Part shown: positions 1 through 6,577 of the stretch, in pieces
How the letters are laid out: each line of letters opens with the position of its first letter
Numbering within the stretch: position 1 is the stretch's first letter
Origin: Bacteroidales bacterium
Lineage (GTDB): Bacteria > Bacteroidota > Bacteroidia > Bacteroidales > Muribaculaceae
Reading direction: 5' to 3'
NCBI GenBank assembly: GCA_019415705.1
Contig: DXYS01000055.1
Coordinates: forward strand, 1-40,263
DNA length: 40,263 nucleotides
Made by a program: the position numbers and the translations under genes
The notes under the pieces: model-generated
Seen by the model: only the letters and a program-made list of their open reading frames with translations
Database searches by the model: none
What the model was told of the DNA's origin: nothing

Positions 1-848
1 CGTTTGACTTTGTTGATGGTGAGGATTGTGTTCTCTGTGTCGTGAGCGTTGAGATGCTCGTGGAGGGCCATGACAATAGCTGCGATTTCCTCGCCGGAGT
101 CATGAGCGGCGATGCCTTCGTCAATGGCGGTCTCTCTTGTCACGCCATGGGCACGGCGCTTGTTGAGCGACGACACTGCGGCACCGATTTTGCCGATGCC
201 GTAGAAACACAGACAGAGCACAAGCAGAGCCGAGAATACGATGGCCATGGCCATGATGGTCATGCCGAATCCGTTCTCGTCTTTTTCGGCGAACTGCTCG
301 ATTTTGTCGTTGGTGTCACGGATGATGTTGGCGCTCGAAGGTGTGATATAAGCCTCACCGCCGTCTCTAACCTCCCAGCCGCCTTTGCCGTCGACGCTGC
401 GTGCGTATGACTGGTTGGGGACAAGCGACGCGGGCACAACGACCTCGTCGATGAGAGTCTTGCCGTCGGCGTCATAAACGCCGATCCAGTTGTCTTTGCC
501 GGGCTCGAGCACAAAGTTGATATGGAATGTGCCTTTGTTGGGCTCGCCGTCGGCAAAGAAAACGACATGCTGACGTTTGGGGATACGGGTGTTCACGTCA
601 CCGAGCGGCACGGGATATTTCTTGGGCTGTGTCGAGTCATTGGTGATGTAGATGCTCGAAATCTCAAGCGGGGCGAAATTTGAGTTGAAAAGCTCAATCC
701 AGCCGTGACGCTCACCGTAGTCGTCGACAATGCTCGAAGAGTTTTCGACCATGACCTCGTTAATGCGCAACGATTTACGCCCTTGTGCGAAGAGCGTCGA
801 CGCCGACAGCGCGATAGCCACAGCCGAAATAATTATTTTCTTGTTCAT
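1..848 (-). CDS. OadG-like membrane protein with lamin-tail domain (partial, 3' end outside window)
   Basis: The frame is open from an ATG at 848 down to the window edge, giving 282 residues with no stop, so the C-terminus is missing. Visible parts: signal peptide (about 1-22, ending LSASTLFAQ), a beta-rich domain about 25-170 that resembles a lamin-tail domain (RINEVMVENSSS, HGWIELFNS), one transmembrane helix about 195-217, and a cytoplasmic tail. It starts 32 bp after mmdA on the same strand. In Bacteroidales this slot is held by the gamma-like (OadG) subunit of the sodium-translocating methylmalonyl-CoA/oxaloacetate decarboxylase, which anchors the carboxyltransferase to the membrane. The single helix and position support that role; the N-terminal lamin-tail module is an addition relative to classical short OadG (about 80 residues). 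Biotin carrier and beta subunit genes would be expected beyond the left edge. Confidence 0.8.
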   Translation of the reverse strand, partial: MNKKIIISAVAIALSASTLFAQGRKSLRINEVMVENSSSIVDDYGERHGWIELFNSNFAPLEISSIYITNDSTQPKKYPVPLGDVNTRIPKRQHVVFFADGEPNKGTFHINFVLEPGKDNWIGVYDADGKTLIDEVVVPASLVPNQSYARSVDGKGGWEVRDGGEAYITPSSANIIRDTNDKIEQFAEKDENGFGMTIMAMAIVFSALLVLCLCFYGIGKIGAAVSSLNKRRAHGVTRETAIDEGIAAHDSGEEIAAIVMALHEHLNAHDTENTILTINKVK

Positions 849-880
849 AATCGTTTGATTTATTAAGCGATTGCTGTGGC

Positions 881-2434
881 TTAGAGGGGTATATTGCCGT
901 GCTTTTTAGCCGGATTGGTTACTTTCTTGGTGGCGAGCTGCTGCAGGGCACGGATGATGCGGAAACGTGTGTTGCGCGGCTCGATTACATCGTCGATGTA
1001 ACCATATTTGGCGGCATTGTACGGATTGCAGAACAGTTTGTTGTACTCTTCTTCTTTCTCTTTGAGAAGTTTTGCGGGATCCTCGGCTTCTTTGGCGTCA
1101 CGGGCATAGAGCACCTCGACTGCGCCGGCACCGCCCATAACGGCGATTTCGGCTGTCGGCCATGCATAGTTCATGTCGCCGCGGAGCTGTTTGCAGCTCA
1201 TCACGATGTGGCTTCCGCCGTAGCTCTTGCGCAGTGTCACGGTCACTTTGGGCACGGTGGCCTCACCGAAGGCATAGAGCAGTTTGGCGCCGTGGAGGAT
1301 AACGCCGTTGTACTCCTGACCGGTGCCGGGGAGGAATCCGGGGACGTCGACCAATGTCACCAAGGGGATGTTGAACGCGTCGCAGAAACGCACGAAACGT
1401 GCGGCCTTGCGCGAGGCGTTGCTGTCAAGCACACCGGCGAGGTATTTGGGCTGGTTGGCCACGATGCCGACCGACTGGCCGTTGAAGCGGGCGAAACCGA
1501 TGATGATGTTCTTTGCGTAGTCACGCTGTATCTCGAGGAATTCGCCGTTGTCGATGATTGCGCCGATAACCTCATACATGTCGTAGGGACGGTTGGGCGA
1601 ATCGGGGATAATTTCGTTAAGTGAGTCCTCAAGACGGTCGATCGGGTCGTTGCACTCTACCAGCGGGGGTTCCTCAAGGTTGTTCTGAGGAATGAACGTG
1701 AAGAGTTTGCGGATAATCTTGATGGCGTCCTCGCCGTCTTCGGCAGCGAAGTGGCAGACACCGCTCTTCGATGAGTGTACCTCGGCGCCGCCGAGTGCGT
1801 CCTGTGTCACGTCCTCGCCTGTGACGGTCTTGACAACCTTCGGGCCGGTGAGGAACATGTAAGAGATGCCCTTGGCCATGATGGTGAAGTCGGTCAGCGC
1901 GGGCGAGTAAACCGCACCGCCGGCGCAGGGACCGAGGATGGCCGAAATCTGGGGAATCACACCCGATGCGAGGATGTTGCGCTGGAAAATTTCGGCATAG
2001 CCGGCGAGGGCGTTGATGCCTTCCTGAATACGTGCGCCGCCCGAGTCGTTAAGACCGATGACGGGAGCGCCCATCTTCATGGCCATATCCATGACCTTGC
2101 AGATTTTCAGAGCCATTGTCTCTGACAGAGAGCCGCCGAAGACTGTGAAGTCCTGTGCGAATACATATACGAGACGGCCGTCGATTGTGCCGTAACCGGT
2201 CACAACGCCGTCGCCGAGGAATGATTTCTTTTCCTGACCGAAGTTTGTGCAGCGATGACGTACAAACATGTCAAGCTCCTCGAACGACCCTTCGTCGAGG
2301 AGCTGTGCGATACGCTCACGGGCTGTGTATTTGCCGCGTTCGTGCTGCTTCTGGATAGCTTTTTCGCCGCCGCCGATACGGGCTTGGGCGCGAAGCTCGA
2401 TTAACTCTTTAACTTTTTCGAGTTGACTGCTCAT
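881..2434 (-). CDS. mmdA: Methylmalonyl-CoA decarboxylase / propionyl-CoA carboxylase carboxyltransferase subunit
   Basis: This 517-residue protein is the full size of the biotin-dependent acyl-CoA carboxyltransferase family. It moves CO2 between methylmalonyl-CoA and biotin on the carrier subunit, either driving sodium export while making propionate or working in reverse as propionyl-CoA carboxylase beta. Both crotonase-like halves are present: the first carries GGARIQEGINALAGY and GPCAGGAVYSPALTDF, the second carries LVDVPGFLPGTGQEY and AWPTAEIAVMGGAGAVEVLY. The C-terminal PAKKHGNIPL is typical. It lies between mce (117 bp upstream) and the OadG-like gene (32 bp downstream), which favours the decarboxylase role over a biosynthetic carboxylase. 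Which direction operates in vivo cannot be read from sequence. Confidence 0.95.
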   Translation of the reverse strand: MSSQLEKVKELIELRAQARIGGGEKAIQKQHERGKYTARERIAQLLDEGSFEELDMFVRHRCTNFGQEKKSFLGDGVVTGYGTIDGRLVYVFAQDFTVFGGSLSETMALKICKVMDMAMKMGAPVIGLNDSGGARIQEGINALAGYAEIFQRNILASGVIPQISAILGPCAGGAVYSPALTDFTIMAKGISYMFLTGPKVVKTVTGEDVTQDALGGAEVHSSKSGVCHFAAEDGEDAIKIIRKLFTFIPQNNLEEPPLVECNDPIDRLEDSLNEIIPDSPNRPYDMYEVIGAIIDNGEFLEIQRDYAKNIIIGFARFNGQSVGIVANQPKYLAGVLDSNASRKAARFVRFCDAFNIPLVTLVDVPGFLPGTGQEYNGVILHGAKLLYAFGEATVPKVTVTLRKSYGGSHIVMSCKQLRGDMNYAWPTAEIAVMGGAGAVEVLYARDAKEAEDPAKLLKEKEEEYNKLFCNPYNAAKYGYIDDVIEPRNTRFRIIRALQQLATKKVTNPAKKHGNIPL

Positions 2435-2482
2435 TGCTTAAAAAATGGGGTTGTTATTTGATGTTTTGAATTGTCTTGGAGT

Positions 2483-2543
2483 CCCTGACTGTGACTGCGG
2501 CCCGGAGCGGCATCACCGGGGGTGTCGCGCCGGACCGTCAGGG
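2483..2543. other. Intercistronic inverted repeat between mce and mmdA
   Basis: CCCTGAC (2483-2489) pairs exactly with GTCAGGG (2537-2543), enclosing a GC-rich loop that can fold further. It lies in the 117-bp gap of the mce-mmdA operon. It has no clear U-run, so it may be an RNA stability or partial attenuation element rather than a terminator. Confidence 0.35.
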
Positions 2544-2551
2544 TCAGTGTT

Positions 2552-2974
2552 TTATTTTTTGTTGGGGTCTTCGCAGAGCTCGATGAGCGTGCCTACTGTC
2601 GATTTGGGGTGAAGGAAAGCGATGTTGAGACCTTCGGCGCCTTTGCGGGGAGCCTTGTCTATCACGCGGCAACCTTTTTCCTGTACTTCCTCAAGTGCGG
2701 GAGCCACGCCGCTCTCGACGGCGAAAGCAATGTGCTGAATACCGCCACGGCCGCCGTTGTTGGCGATGAATTTTGAGATGGCGCTGTCCTCTGATGTGCC
2801 CTCGAGGAGCTCGAGTTTGGTCTGGCCTACTTTAAAGAAGGCTGTGCGCACTTTCTGGTCTGCGACTTCTTCGATTGCAAAGCATTTGAAACCGAGAATG
2901 TTCTCGTAGAAGGGGATAGCTTCGTCAAGCGACGGAACGGCGATGCCGATGTGTTCGATATGAGAAATGTCCAT
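2552..2974 (-). CDS. mce: Methylmalonyl-CoA epimerase (VOC family)
   Basis: This 140-residue VOC-fold metalloenzyme interconverts (R)- and (S)-methylmalonyl-CoA, joining methylmalonyl-CoA mutase to the decarboxylase. Two beta-alpha-beta-beta-beta repeats are visible. Likely metal ligands are H8 (IEHIGIAV), H81 (GIQHIAFAVES) and E132 (TLIELCEDP), with E55 in KLELLEG near the site. Length is standard. It is the first gene of the mce-mmdA-oadG unit, and the start ATG follows an A/T-rich leader. A TATCTTTG box about 95 bp upstream (3066-3073) probably serves the operon. Confidence 0.95.
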   Translation of the reverse strand: MDISHIEHIGIAVPSLDEAIPFYENILGFKCFAIEEVADQKVRTAFFKVGQTKLELLEGTSEDSAISKFIANNGGRGGIQHIAFAVESGVAPALEEVQEKGCRVIDKAPRKGAEGLNIAFLHPKSTVGTLIELCEDPNKK

Positions 2975-3065
2975 TGCGTAAGAATTTATAAGGTTATTTT
3001 TAATTGTTAATACTGATTTTCACGGTGTTATGACTCCTCTGCAACCGCTTGGGCGCATAACCTTG

Positions 3066-3073
3066 CAAAGATA
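3066..3073 (-). promoter_or_regulatory. Probable -7 box for the mce-mmdA operon
   Basis: On the minus strand this reads TATCTTTG, matching the Bacteroidetes -7 consensus TAnnTTTG. No exact TTG was found at the usual 19-21 bp upstream, so the -33 element is weak or the promoter needs an activator. The adjacent Lrp-type regulator is a candidate. Confidence 0.45.
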
Positions 3074-3121
3074 GCAATAAATCGGGATTAAAAGACCGAA
3101 AGTCTTAAAAATCTGCGTTAT

Positions 3122-3628
3122 TTATCTCTGAGGCGTGTCATTTTGGTCTGAATCAGCGGTCTGCGTTTGACTTCCGATAGGCACAGGGCGTTTGAAAACC
3201 TCTTTAAACGAGACAAGTGTCTCTGTACGCGCCATGCCGAGACCCTGCACCTTATGCTGCAGGATGTCCAAGAGGTGGTCATTGTTGCGTGCATAAATCT
3301 TTACAAAAATGTCATAACGTCCTGTTGTATAATGACATTCGACAATTTCAGGAATTTTTTTCAGGCCTTCGACCACTTTATCGAAATTACCTGATTCGCG
3401 CAGATAGAGTCCGACATAAGCACACGTCTCATAGCCGACTGCCGCAGGGTCAATCAGGCACTCTGAGCCGTTGATTACACCTCGTGACGTCAGTCGCTGG
3501 ATGCGCTGATGGACAGCCGCGCCCGACACTCCCGACTCGCGGGCTATCTCCAAGTAAGGTTTTCGGGCGTTCAAAGCAAGTGTCTGCAGGATTTTAAGGT
3601 CTAATGAGTCAAAATTCTGACGATTCAT
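3122..3628 (-). CDS. Lrp/AsnC-family transcriptional regulator
   Basis: This 168-residue protein has the two-domain layout of the Lrp/AsnC family. An N-terminal winged helix-turn-helix (about 5-60; LDLKILQTLALNARKP then GVSGAAVHQRIQRLTSRGVI) is followed by a RAM ligand-binding/oligomerisation domain (about 70-150; VECHYTTGRYDIFVKIYA). The C-terminal 15 residues are polar and family-atypical. It lies upstream of, and on the same strand as, the methylmalonyl-CoA genes, with 147 bp containing their probable promoter between them, so it may sense an amino acid or CoA-pathway metabolite for that operon. The effector is unknown. Its own promoter is strong and overlaps palindromic sequence, which suggests autoregulation. 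Confidence 0.9.
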   Translation of the reverse strand: MNRQNFDSLDLKILQTLALNARKPYLEIARESGVSGAAVHQRIQRLTSRGVINGSECLIDPAAVGYETCAYVGLYLRESGNFDKVVEGLKKIPEIVECHYTTGRYDIFVKIYARNNDHLLDILQHKVQGLGMARTETLVSFKEVFKRPVPIGSQTQTADSDQNDTPQR

Positions 3629-3674
3629 GGCTTATTTTAATATGGTGTCTTATGATTTGTTATTATTTGCGGCG

Positions 3675-3705
3675 CAAAATTACCGATTTATCCGATATTT
3701 GTCAA
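3675..3705 (-). promoter_or_regulatory. Bacteroidetes promoter of the Lrp/AsnC gene
   Basis: On the minus strand a TTG (-33; 3703-3705) is followed after 20 bp by TAATTTTG (-7; 3675-3682), a close match to the Bacteroidetes primary sigma consensus. It lies about 47 bp upstream of the ATG. Confidence 0.7.
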
Positions 3706-3751
3706 TATCGGGGCGGTTTTTGACCAATTTATCGGCTCAACGACCGATTTA
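3682..3751. promoter_or_regulatory. Operator-like palindromes over the Lrp/AsnC promoter
   Basis: CCGATATT-tgtc-AATATCGG (3692-3711) is a perfect 8-bp-arm palindrome covering the -33 box. ACCGATTTA occurs at 3682-3690 and again at 3743-3751, and a related TTTATCGG lies between them in opposite sense. This array of half-sites fits autoregulatory binding by the Lrp/AsnC protein. Assignment to that protein is inference. Confidence 0.45.
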
Positions 3752-3864
3752 TTGTTTTTTTTACGCCTTAATATGTGACTTTTACAAGTACACATTGTTA
3801 TAATGCCGAAAAAGGCACTCTGCGACCCGAGCTGAATTTATTGTAATATTTTTATGAATTTTAT

Positions 3865-3896
3865 TTGCACCTTTCGCCGCAGATGTACTAACTTCG
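3865..3896 (+). promoter_or_regulatory. Probable promoter of the PRiA4_ORF3-like gene
   Basis: TTG (3865-3867) is followed after 21 bp by TAACTTCG (3889-3896), one base off TAnnTTTG, about 55 bp before the ATG at 3952. The 3629-3951 gap otherwise holds only this promoter, the divergent Lrp promoter and its half-sites. Confidence 0.45.
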
Positions 3897-3951
3897 CATC
3901 ATCAAACAATGAACAAGAACTGATAACGACACCTTTTTTCAACACAACTCT

Positions 3952-4512
3952 ATGATATTCAATTTTAGAATTGTCTCAGACGAAGTTTCAAACTTTAAAA
4001 GAGAGATTAAAATCGATGCGGACGCTACATTCCTCGACCTGAAGAATGCTATCTGTGACTCTGTCGGCTATGACAAAAACCAGATGTGCTCGTTCTTTCT
4101 CTGCGACCGCAACTGGGAGAAGGAAAAAGAAATAACGTTTGAAGACATGGGCTCTGACTCCGATCAGGATGTCTGGCTGATGGACGACTCCATACTCAGT
4201 GACTTTATCGAAGACGAGGGTCAGAAACTTCTGTTTGTCTTCGACTATATGACTGACCGAGCTTTCTATATCGAGATGAAAGAGCTTATTACCGGCAAGA
4301 CTCTCAAAGACCCGGTCTGCACACTCTCGCTCGGCACGGCTCCCGCACAGACTGTCGACATGGATGAGTTCGACGCTAAAATCGACGCTAAAGCCGCCGC
4401 TGCCGCTCAAACCACAATAGAGGACTTTGACGAGGACTTCTACGGCGACGCCGAGTTTAATCCCGACGAATTTGACGAAGAAGGCTTCGACGAAATGACT
4501 TTCAACGACTAA
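3952..4512 (+). CDS. PRiA4_ORF3-like (IS1096 passenger TnpR-type) protein, function unknown
   Basis: This 186-residue protein has an alpha/beta N-terminal domain (about 1-130) like the plasmid pRiA4b ORF-3 / IS1096 passenger family: MIFNFRIVSDE, then ATFLDLKNAICDSVGYD and MCSFFLCDRNWEKEKEI. The family often appears as a freestanding chromosomal gene in Bacteroidetes, and no transposase is nearby, so a mobile origin is not supported. The last 40 residues are an acidic low-complexity tail rich in Asp, Glu and Phe (DEFDEEGFDEM), preceded by an Ala run. No signal peptide or helix is seen, so it is probably cytoplasmic. It is a single-gene unit with its own promoter and a strong terminator. Function is not known. 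Confidence 0.75.
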   Translation: MIFNFRIVSDEVSNFKREIKIDADATFLDLKNAICDSVGYDKNQMCSFFLCDRNWEKEKEITFEDMGSDSDQDVWLMDDSILSDFIEDEGQKLLFVFDYMTDRAFYIEMKELITGKTLKDPVCTLSLGTAPAQTVDMDEFDAKIDAKAAAAAQTTIEDFDEDFYGDAEFNPDEFDEEGFDEMTFND

Positions 4513-4539
4513 ACTATAAGACAAATACAAACCGATACA

Positions 4540-4577
4540 CGGCCGTGGGGCATCATCGCCCTGCGGCCGCTTTTTTT
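4540..4577 (+). terminator. Intrinsic terminator after the PRiA4_ORF3-like gene
   Basis: The stem CGGCCG-T-GGGGC / GCCCT-G-CGGCCG closes an ATCATC loop and is followed by C and seven Ts. It lies 27 bp after the stop codon. Confidence 0.85.
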
Positions 4578-4610
4578 ATTGAAACAAAAACAAGTCTTTA
4601 CCGGCGGAGA

Positions 4611-4897
4611 GCGCCGTCGGCGCATCAAAGCTGCAGCGCAGCGCCGTAGGTGAGCCTATGACAAGCAGGCTGTCAGGTCTGCGCAGTCATAGGTAATACG
4701 CCCTCCCCATTTCATTCACCCTGTAGGGGTGACGCAATCCATAAAACATTTATTATCAGGGCAGCGCACCTACAGCGCGCTATCTTACGGGGATGGCTCT
4801 ATACCACGGTTTCGCAGACCTGACGGCCTGCTTACCGTGGCCTAACAAGCTCGCGCCACTACGCGGCTACGACCGCTAACGCGGACGAAACGTTAGC
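4611..4897. repeat. Cluster of nested inverted repeats in a 736-bp intergenic region
   Basis: The main pair is a 21-nt core at 4663-4683 and its reverse complement at 4813-4833 (20/21 matches). Each core is itself the loop of a hairpin with an unrelated stem: CCTATGAC/GTCATAGG (4655-4662, 4686-4693) and CCACGGT/ACCGTGG (4804-4810, 4834-4840). Outer arms GCGCCGTAGGTG (4641-4652) and CACCTACAGCGC (4767-4778) also pair at 11/12. Smaller palindromes lie at 4611-4623, 4717-4731 and 4875-4897. No convincing ORF was found here. This could be a dispersed repeat or a structured RNA. Confidence 0.6.
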
Positions 4898-4993
4898 TAT
4901 TAATAACATTATCCGTTTGCATCAAATACGATGCAATACTATACAAATATATACAATTGTATAGTCGAAATACAAGACTATACAATTGCTACT

Positions 4994-5065
4994 GAGAATG
5001 AGAATGAGAATGAGAATGGGAATGGGAATGAGAATGAGAATGAGAATGAGAATGAGAATGAGAAT
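4994..5065 (+). repeat. Hexanucleotide tandem repeat, 12 units
   Basis: There are twelve consecutive copies of GAGAAT, with units 5 and 6 changed to GGGAAT. The repeat is 72 bp long and lies about 130 bp upstream of the -33 box of the uptake operon. An upstream in-frame ATG at 4931 would turn it into an Asn-Glu repeat fused to the lipoprotein, but the promoter and signal peptide downstream argue against that reading. Confidence 0.95.
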
Positions 5066-5191
5066 GAATCTACTACCGTAGATAAAAAAATAAATAAAAA
5101 AAGTTTGAGTTTTAAGGAGCGGAAGGGCCTACTCCTAAAAATAGTTAGCCACCCCGGCAGCAGACGGCGGCATTTATCCAAAAATCGGGGA

Positions 5192-5222
5192 TTGTCCGCC
5201 CGAAACGCAGCCCGTAACTTTG
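5192..5222 (+). promoter_or_regulatory. Bacteroidetes promoter of the TonB uptake operon
   Basis: TTG (5192-5194), a 20-bp spacer, then TAACTTTG (5215-5222) matches the consensus fully. It lies 27 bp upstream of the ATG at 5249, which supports that start over the longer frame beginning at 4931. Confidence 0.75.
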
Positions 5223-5248
5223 CCTCCGTAAAACAAAAACAATTACAC

Positions 5249-5770
5249 ATGAAAAAATTTCAGATTCTCATCACTGCTTTATTGCTCTCGGCCTCTTATG
5301 CTTGTTCTGACGAGCCGAAAAACCCCGCCGCTGAAGACCACGCCGCAGCCCTCACGGGCCGTTTCACGGGCACGAACACCGTAGTCGTGGGCGGACAGTT
5401 CACTTACTCGGCCTCTGACGTCACATTTGAAATCTTCAGCGCCGATGACAACACACTGACCGTCAACATACCCGAATACGTCCTCACAAACACCGTGATG
5501 GGCGACCTCACACTCGGCGCACACACCATCGCCGGCCTCGCCTACGACGAGACAAAGGGCGCTTACTTCCGCGATTACGGCAACGACGGCCTGTCGATGC
5601 ACTTCAAGGCCGAACAGGGCGGCAACGTCACCATGAACAAGGATTATAACTTCAATCCCGGCAGCGAGATTACCGTCGAAAAGACTGCAGCAGGCATCAA
5701 AATAACCAATAAATTCAAAATGGGCGCGATGCCCTTTGAATTAGTGACTACTTTCGAAGGTACAAAATGA
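5249..5770 (+). CDS. Calycin-like lipoprotein, first gene of TonB uptake operon
   Basis: The product has 173 residues. The start was chosen at 5249 because it begins with a clean lipoprotein signal (MKKFQILITALLLSASYAC, lipid Cys19) just after a consensus promoter; the longer frame from 4931 would bury the signal behind a repeat-encoded Asn-Glu stretch. The mature part is beta-rich with regular strands (GRFTGTNTVVVGGQFTYSA, then GSEITVEKTAAGIKITNKF), resembling the calycin-like lipoprotein domain found beside HmuY-type genes in Bacteroidales. It is likely an outer-membrane or surface lipoprotein that binds or hands over a small ligand. Its stop overlaps the next start by ATGA, so translation is coupled to the HmuY-like gene. 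Confidence 0.8.
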   Translation: MKKFQILITALLLSASYACSDEPKNPAAEDHAAALTGRFTGTNTVVVGGQFTYSASDVTFEIFSADDNTLTVNIPEYVLTNTVMGDLTLGAHTIAGLAYDETKGAYFRDYGNDGLSMHFKAEQGGNVTMNKDYNFNPGSEITVEKTAAGIKITNKFKMGAMPFELVTTFEGTK

Positions 5771-6567
5771 AAAGTTTTACAAGTCAGATAATTACAATCG
5801 TAGGAGCGGGAGCGGCAATCGTGCTGCTCCCGTCATGTGAAGGCATCCTCCCGTCTGTCTATGACGAGGCCGCCACTAACGAGGTGCACACCGTGGACGG
5901 CCGCTTATATATCGACGCATCAGACTGGCTGACATGGCATTACATAGACCTTGACGCCGTTGCCGACAGTGTGGGCCGAAATCCGCTCTACAACACCTCC
6001 GGCGCATGGGTCGAAAAGCCGATTCCGACTGACGTGACCGCTGACGCAACTGACGGAGACCGCAAGGGCATTTACACATACTGGTATGACGTCTTCGGTG
6101 CAGGCATCTCAAACTATGAGTTTCGCTCTTTCTACCCGACCGCCTCTCAACCTGAGCCCGAGCGCTGGAGCTTCGCCGTCCACCGTAACAATCTGCGCAC
6201 CAACGGGGGCGCCATCGCCGCAACCGATTTGCGCGACATCAGCAATCTGACATTGACCTCAGAACTCATCGAGTCGCTCGACTTTGTCTCTGACACATGG
6301 AACGAAACCGACGTGTGGGTCAATCAGGACCGCATGCTCTCGGGCATAATAGGCAATCAGGGCATCGCGGTCAACGCCGTCGGCTCGTCATGGCTGCGTG
6401 TCGACATTCCGCCGATGCCCCCGGCGTTCACACTCGACAGTTCTGTGCTCATACTGCGTGCGGCCGACGGCACATACGGAGCCCTACAGCTCGCCGACTA
6501 TCAGAGCCCGACCGGCACAAAATGCTGCCTCACCATCAACTACCGCTATCCCTTACCTGTCAACTGA
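5767..6567 (+). CDS. HmuY-like lipoprotein
   Basis: This 266-residue protein has a lipoprotein signal (IVLLPSCEG, Cys24). The remainder is a beta-rich domain with the HmuY family pattern: an early DASDWLTWHYIDLD strand pair, a central WSFAVHRNNLRTNGG, and the closing SVLILRAADGTYGALQLADY followed by KCCLTINYRYPL. HmuY of Porphyromonas gingivalis is a haem-capturing lipoprotein working with the HmuR receptor. Here it precedes a TonB receptor in the same way. Ligand residues cannot be assigned with confidence, so haem as substrate is likely but not shown. It overlaps the preceding gene by 4 bp and ends 10 bp before the receptor gene. Confidence 0.8.
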   Translation: MKSFTSQIITIVGAGAAIVLLPSCEGILPSVYDEAATNEVHTVDGRLYIDASDWLTWHYIDLDAVADSVGRNPLYNTSGAWVEKPIPTDVTADATDGDRKGIYTYWYDVFGAGISNYEFRSFYPTASQPEPERWSFAVHRNNLRTNGGAIAATDLRDISNLTLTSELIESLDFVSDTWNETDVWVNQDRMLSGIIGNQGIAVNAVGSSWLRVDIPPMPPAFTLDSSVLILRAADGTYGALQLADYQSPTGTKCCLTINYRYPLPVN

Positions 6568-6577
6568 CAAAACCGAT

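Noticed and set aside
899..1624. Plus-strand open frame opposite mmdA
   Set aside because: It is a shadow of the well-conserved minus-strand gene and shows no domain pattern; similar shadows occur opposite GH2, secA and cca.
3952..4512. Insertion-sequence passenger gene marking a mobile element
   Set aside because: No transposase, terminal inverted repeats or target duplications surround it; only the family name suggests mobility.
4994..5065. CRISPR array
   Set aside because: The 6-bp units are contiguous, with no spacers and no cas genes in the window.
4931..5248. N-terminal extension of the lipoprotein frame encoding an Asn-Glu repeat
   Set aside because: A consensus promoter at 5192-5222 and a complete lipoprotein signal starting at 5249 make the shorter protein far more likely.
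6398..6577. Longer start for the TonB receptor
   Set aside because: It would overlap the HmuY-like gene by 170 bp and hide the signal peptide that starts at 6578.
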